DNA of 64,000 nucleotides from Vibrio maerlii (GTDB lineage: Bacteria; Pseudomonadota; Gammaproteobacteria; Enterobacterales; Vibrionaceae). The stretch's first letter is position 1; each line of letters starts with the position of its first letter. The notes below the pieces were generated by a model. The model searched no databases. It saw only the letters and a list, made by a program, of their open reading frames with translations, and had not been told where the DNA came from. The position numbers and the translations under genes are program-made. Shown here piece after piece: positions 62,249 through 64,000 of the stretch. The stretch covers positions 1-64,000 of the forward strand of contig NZ_QRHC01000010.1 of the NCBI RefSeq assembly GCF_003415655.1, written 5' to 3'.

Positions 62249-63331
62249 ATGGATAACATCATCATCTCACCAAGCAAATACATCCAAGGTGAAGGCGCAA
62301 TCGACAACATCGGCAAATACGTATCTGTTTTTGGTAAGAAACCACTGGCGATTGCAGATGACTTCGTGATGGGCTTGGTTCGTGACCGCGTTGAAACAAG
62401 CATTGTTGGTGAAGGTCTAGAAGTAAATTTTGATAAGTTCGCTGGTGAGTGTTCTCGCCCAGAGATCGAACGTCTAATCGAAGTATGTAATGCGGCTCAA
62501 AATGATGTAATCATCGGTATCGGTGGTGGTAAAACGCTAGATACAGCAAAAGCTATCGCATTCTACACTAAGTTGCCTGTTGTGATTGTTCCTACAATCG
62601 CTTCTACAGACGCACCAACTTCAGCTCTGGCTGTTATCTACACGCCAGAAGGTGAGTTCAGTGAGTACCTACTATTCCCTGCTAACCCGAATATGGTCAT
62701 CATGGATACAGGTATCATCGCTGCAGCACCTGTTCGTACATTGGTTGCGGGTATGGGTGATGCACTGTCTACTTATTTTGAAGCGCGCGCAAATGGTCTA
62801 TCAGGCAAAGCGACAATGGCGGGGGGCGCACCAACTCGTTCAGCTCAAGCACTAGCGAAGCTATGTTATGAAACGCTGATTGCTGACGGTGAAAAAGCGA
62901 AGTCAGCAGTAGAAAACAAGGTTTCAACTAAAGCGGTTGAAAACATCATCGAAGCAAACACATATCTATCAGGTATTGGCTTTGAAAGCTCAGGTCTAGC
63001 AGCGGCACACGCAATCCACAATGGTCTAACTAAGCTTGAAGAGTGCCACCACCTACTACACGGTGAGAAGGTAGCATTTGGTACGCTAACACAGCTTGTG
63101 CTTGAGAATGCACCGAAAGAAGAGATTGAAGAAGTGCTTAACTTCTGTCGCGCTGTTGGCCTACCAACAAACCTACACGACATGGGCGTGAAAGAGCTAA
63201 ACCATGACAAGCTAATGGAAGTGGCAGAAGCTTCTTGTGCTGAAGGTGAGACGATTCATAACATGCCTTTCCCAGTGACGGCGAAGTCTGTGTATGCAGC
63301 AATTCTAACAGCGCATACTATGGGTCAATAA
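62249..63331 (+). CDS. gldA: Glycerol dehydrogenase
   Basis: Zn2+- and NAD+-dependent oxidation of glycerol to dihydroxyacetone, the substrate of the preceding kinase. The 360-aa iron-containing-alcohol-dehydrogenase-family protein is close to E. coli GldA throughout. It has GIGGGKTLDTAKA (NAD site), Asp in GMGDALSTYFEARA, and His ligands in AAHAIHNGLT and LLHGEKVAFGTLTQL. AGGAAAAG precedes the ATG. It is followed by a terminator. Confidence 0.95.
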   Translation: MDNIIISPSKYIQGEGAIDNIGKYVSVFGKKPLAIADDFVMGLVRDRVETSIVGEGLEVNFDKFAGECSRPEIERLIEVCNAAQNDVIIGIGGGKTLDTAKAIAFYTKLPVVIVPTIASTDAPTSALAVIYTPEGEFSEYLLFPANPNMVIMDTGIIAAAPVRTLVAGMGDALSTYFEARANGLSGKATMAGGAPTRSAQALAKLCYETLIADGEKAKSAVENKVSTKAVENIIEANTYLSGIGFESSGLAAAHAIHNGLTKLEECHHLLHGEKVAFGTLTQLVLENAPKEEIEEVLNFCRAVGLPTNLHDMGVKELNHDKLMEVAEASCAEGETIHNMPFPVTAKSVYAAILTAHTMGQ

Positions 63332-63354
63332 GCCCTCGCTTTAGGTTGTAAACG

Positions 63355-63382
63355 AAAAGAGAGCCAATCGGCTCTCTTTTGC
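63355..63382. terminator. Bidirectional terminator after gldA
   Basis: Stem AAAAGAGAGCC/GGCTCTCTTTT with loop AATC, between convergent genes. Confidence 0.88.
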
Positions 63383-63402
63383 TATTTAGGCTTAACAGAG
63401 TA

Positions 63403-64000
63403 TTAAGCTGCCTTTTTTTTCATCTGCTGAATCACCAATCCGGTGATAATTAACACTAAGCCAATCAAGGTGGTTGGATGGATCTCTTCACCTATGATGG
63501 TTGCAAGGAGCATCAAAGAGATAAACGGAGAGGCAAAAATCAGGTTACTGATTCGCGCGGTATTTTCAGTCAGCTTCAATGCGCTCAACCAAAGTACGAA
63601 CGTCACACCCATCTCAAACAAACCCACATAGGTCACTGCAGCCCAGCCTTTGATCGTAATCTGTGACCAACTTGCGCCTTCGTAAACACTTAAACCGATA
63701 GCAAACGGAATGGCGACTAAAAAGCCAAGAAGCACCCCGATGATAGGGTCAGCCTTATTTTTAGTGTTAAGAATCCAGTAACCAGCCCAGAGTAGAGTCG
63801 ATAGGAGTGCAAGGCCCACACCCATTGGACTATCGAACTGTAAGCCTAGGATGTCGCCCTTGGTGGCAATCACAATAACGCCCAAGTAACTAAAGCCACA
63901 CGCGATCCAATCTTGTTTGCGGATTTTTTGTCCAAGGAAGACGGCTGCCATAAGGGTCAGCGTGATGGCCCAACTGTAGTTGATGGCTTGTGCTTGAGAA
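63403..64000 (-). CDS. EamA/DMT-family transporter (partial, runs off window)
   Basis: C-terminal two-thirds of a drug/metabolite-superfamily membrane transporter. The frame stays open to the window edge: codons before the first internal Met read SQAQAINYSWAITLTL, typical of the end of the first EamA repeat. That Met (63951) is therefore not the true start. The second repeat, with SALKLTENTARISNLIFASPFISLMLL, is complete, and the protein ends QQMKKKAA. The substrate is unknown. It is convergent with gldA and not clearly part of its pathway. Confidence 0.88.
   Translation of the reverse strand, partial: SQAQAINYSWAITLTLMAAVFLGQKIRKQDWIACGFSYLGVIVIATKGDILGLQFDSPMGVGLALLSTLLWAGYWILNTKNKADPIIGVLLGFLVAIPFAIGLSVYEGASWSQITIKGWAAVTYVGLFEMGVTFVLWLSALKLTENTARISNLIFASPFISLMLLATIIGEEIHPTTLIGLVLIITGLVIQQMKKKAA

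Noticed and set aside
62143..62403. 86-aa minus-strand ORF over the gldA start
   Set aside because: It overlaps the well-supported gldA start and the intergenic hairpin, and has no family features.
46303..63331. Horizontally acquired genomic island
   Set aside because: No integrase, attachment repeats or tRNA boundary was found, and base and codon use look like the neighbours by eye. A GC scan would be needed to revisit this.

Overview
The window is chromosomal DNA of a marine Vibrio (family Vibrionaceae). The evidence is the 5S rRNA, the tRNA types, and a set of housekeeping genes typical of Vibrio chromosome 1 (ilvY/ilvC, a VexRAB-type efflux operon, rep, gor, rlmJ, prlC, asnC, rsmJ, uspA, ftnA, uspB). 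The proteins read as close Vibrio/E. coli orthologues. No prophage, integron, CRISPR array or intact transposase was seen.

Layout. 1-800: end of an rRNA operon (5S, tRNA-Asp), a broken tRNA-Asp copy with its own terminator, and a repeat element ending in an octamer array that runs into the 3' end of ilvY. 800-13100: ilvY/ilvC, two small alpha-beta-barrel proteins, ubiK, an RND efflux operon with its TetR regulator, rep, a FlaG-like protein and a c5-type cytochrome. 13360-14240: tRNA operon Arg-His-Pro-His-Pro followed by a second copy of the octamer element. 14660-20193: four-gene oligopeptide-type ABC importer. 20446-25566: a SPOR protein, a large surface lipoprotein, and an ECF sigma factor overlapping a membrane Ser/Thr kinase; this pair matches the EcfP/PknT system, in which the sigma factor is switched on by phosphorylation. 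25791-40000: housekeeping and stress genes plus a probable MITE at 38561-38756.

40064-45018 is an alpha-glucoside locus: PTS EIICB, a GntR/UTRA repressor, a GH4 6-phospho-alpha-glucosidase and an aldo/keto reductase, with repeated ATAACCTAT boxes. 46303-60394 is a glucuronide locus arranged around a divergent promoter. The leftward operon is TRAP DctQ-DctM, GH31, uxuB, uxaC, kdgK, eda. The rightward genes are TRAP DctP, GH2 beta-glucuronidase, uxuR-type regulator, uxuA. Together they import a glucuronide or glucuronate, release glucuronate and convert it by way of fructuronate, mannonate, KDG and KDPG to pyruvate and glyceraldehyde-3-phosphate. ATTGGT-NN-ACCAAT palindromes and a CRP-like site mark the control region. 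Directly downstream, dhaKL and gldA (60524-63331) form a glycerol/dihydroxyacetone module. This suggests, as inference only, that the natural substrate may carry glycerol.

The window ends inside an EamA-family transporter gene. The main candidates for a second look are the sigma/kinase/lipoprotein cluster, the glucuronide-glycerol arrangement, the paired repeat elements with octamer arrays after tRNA genes, and the MITE.
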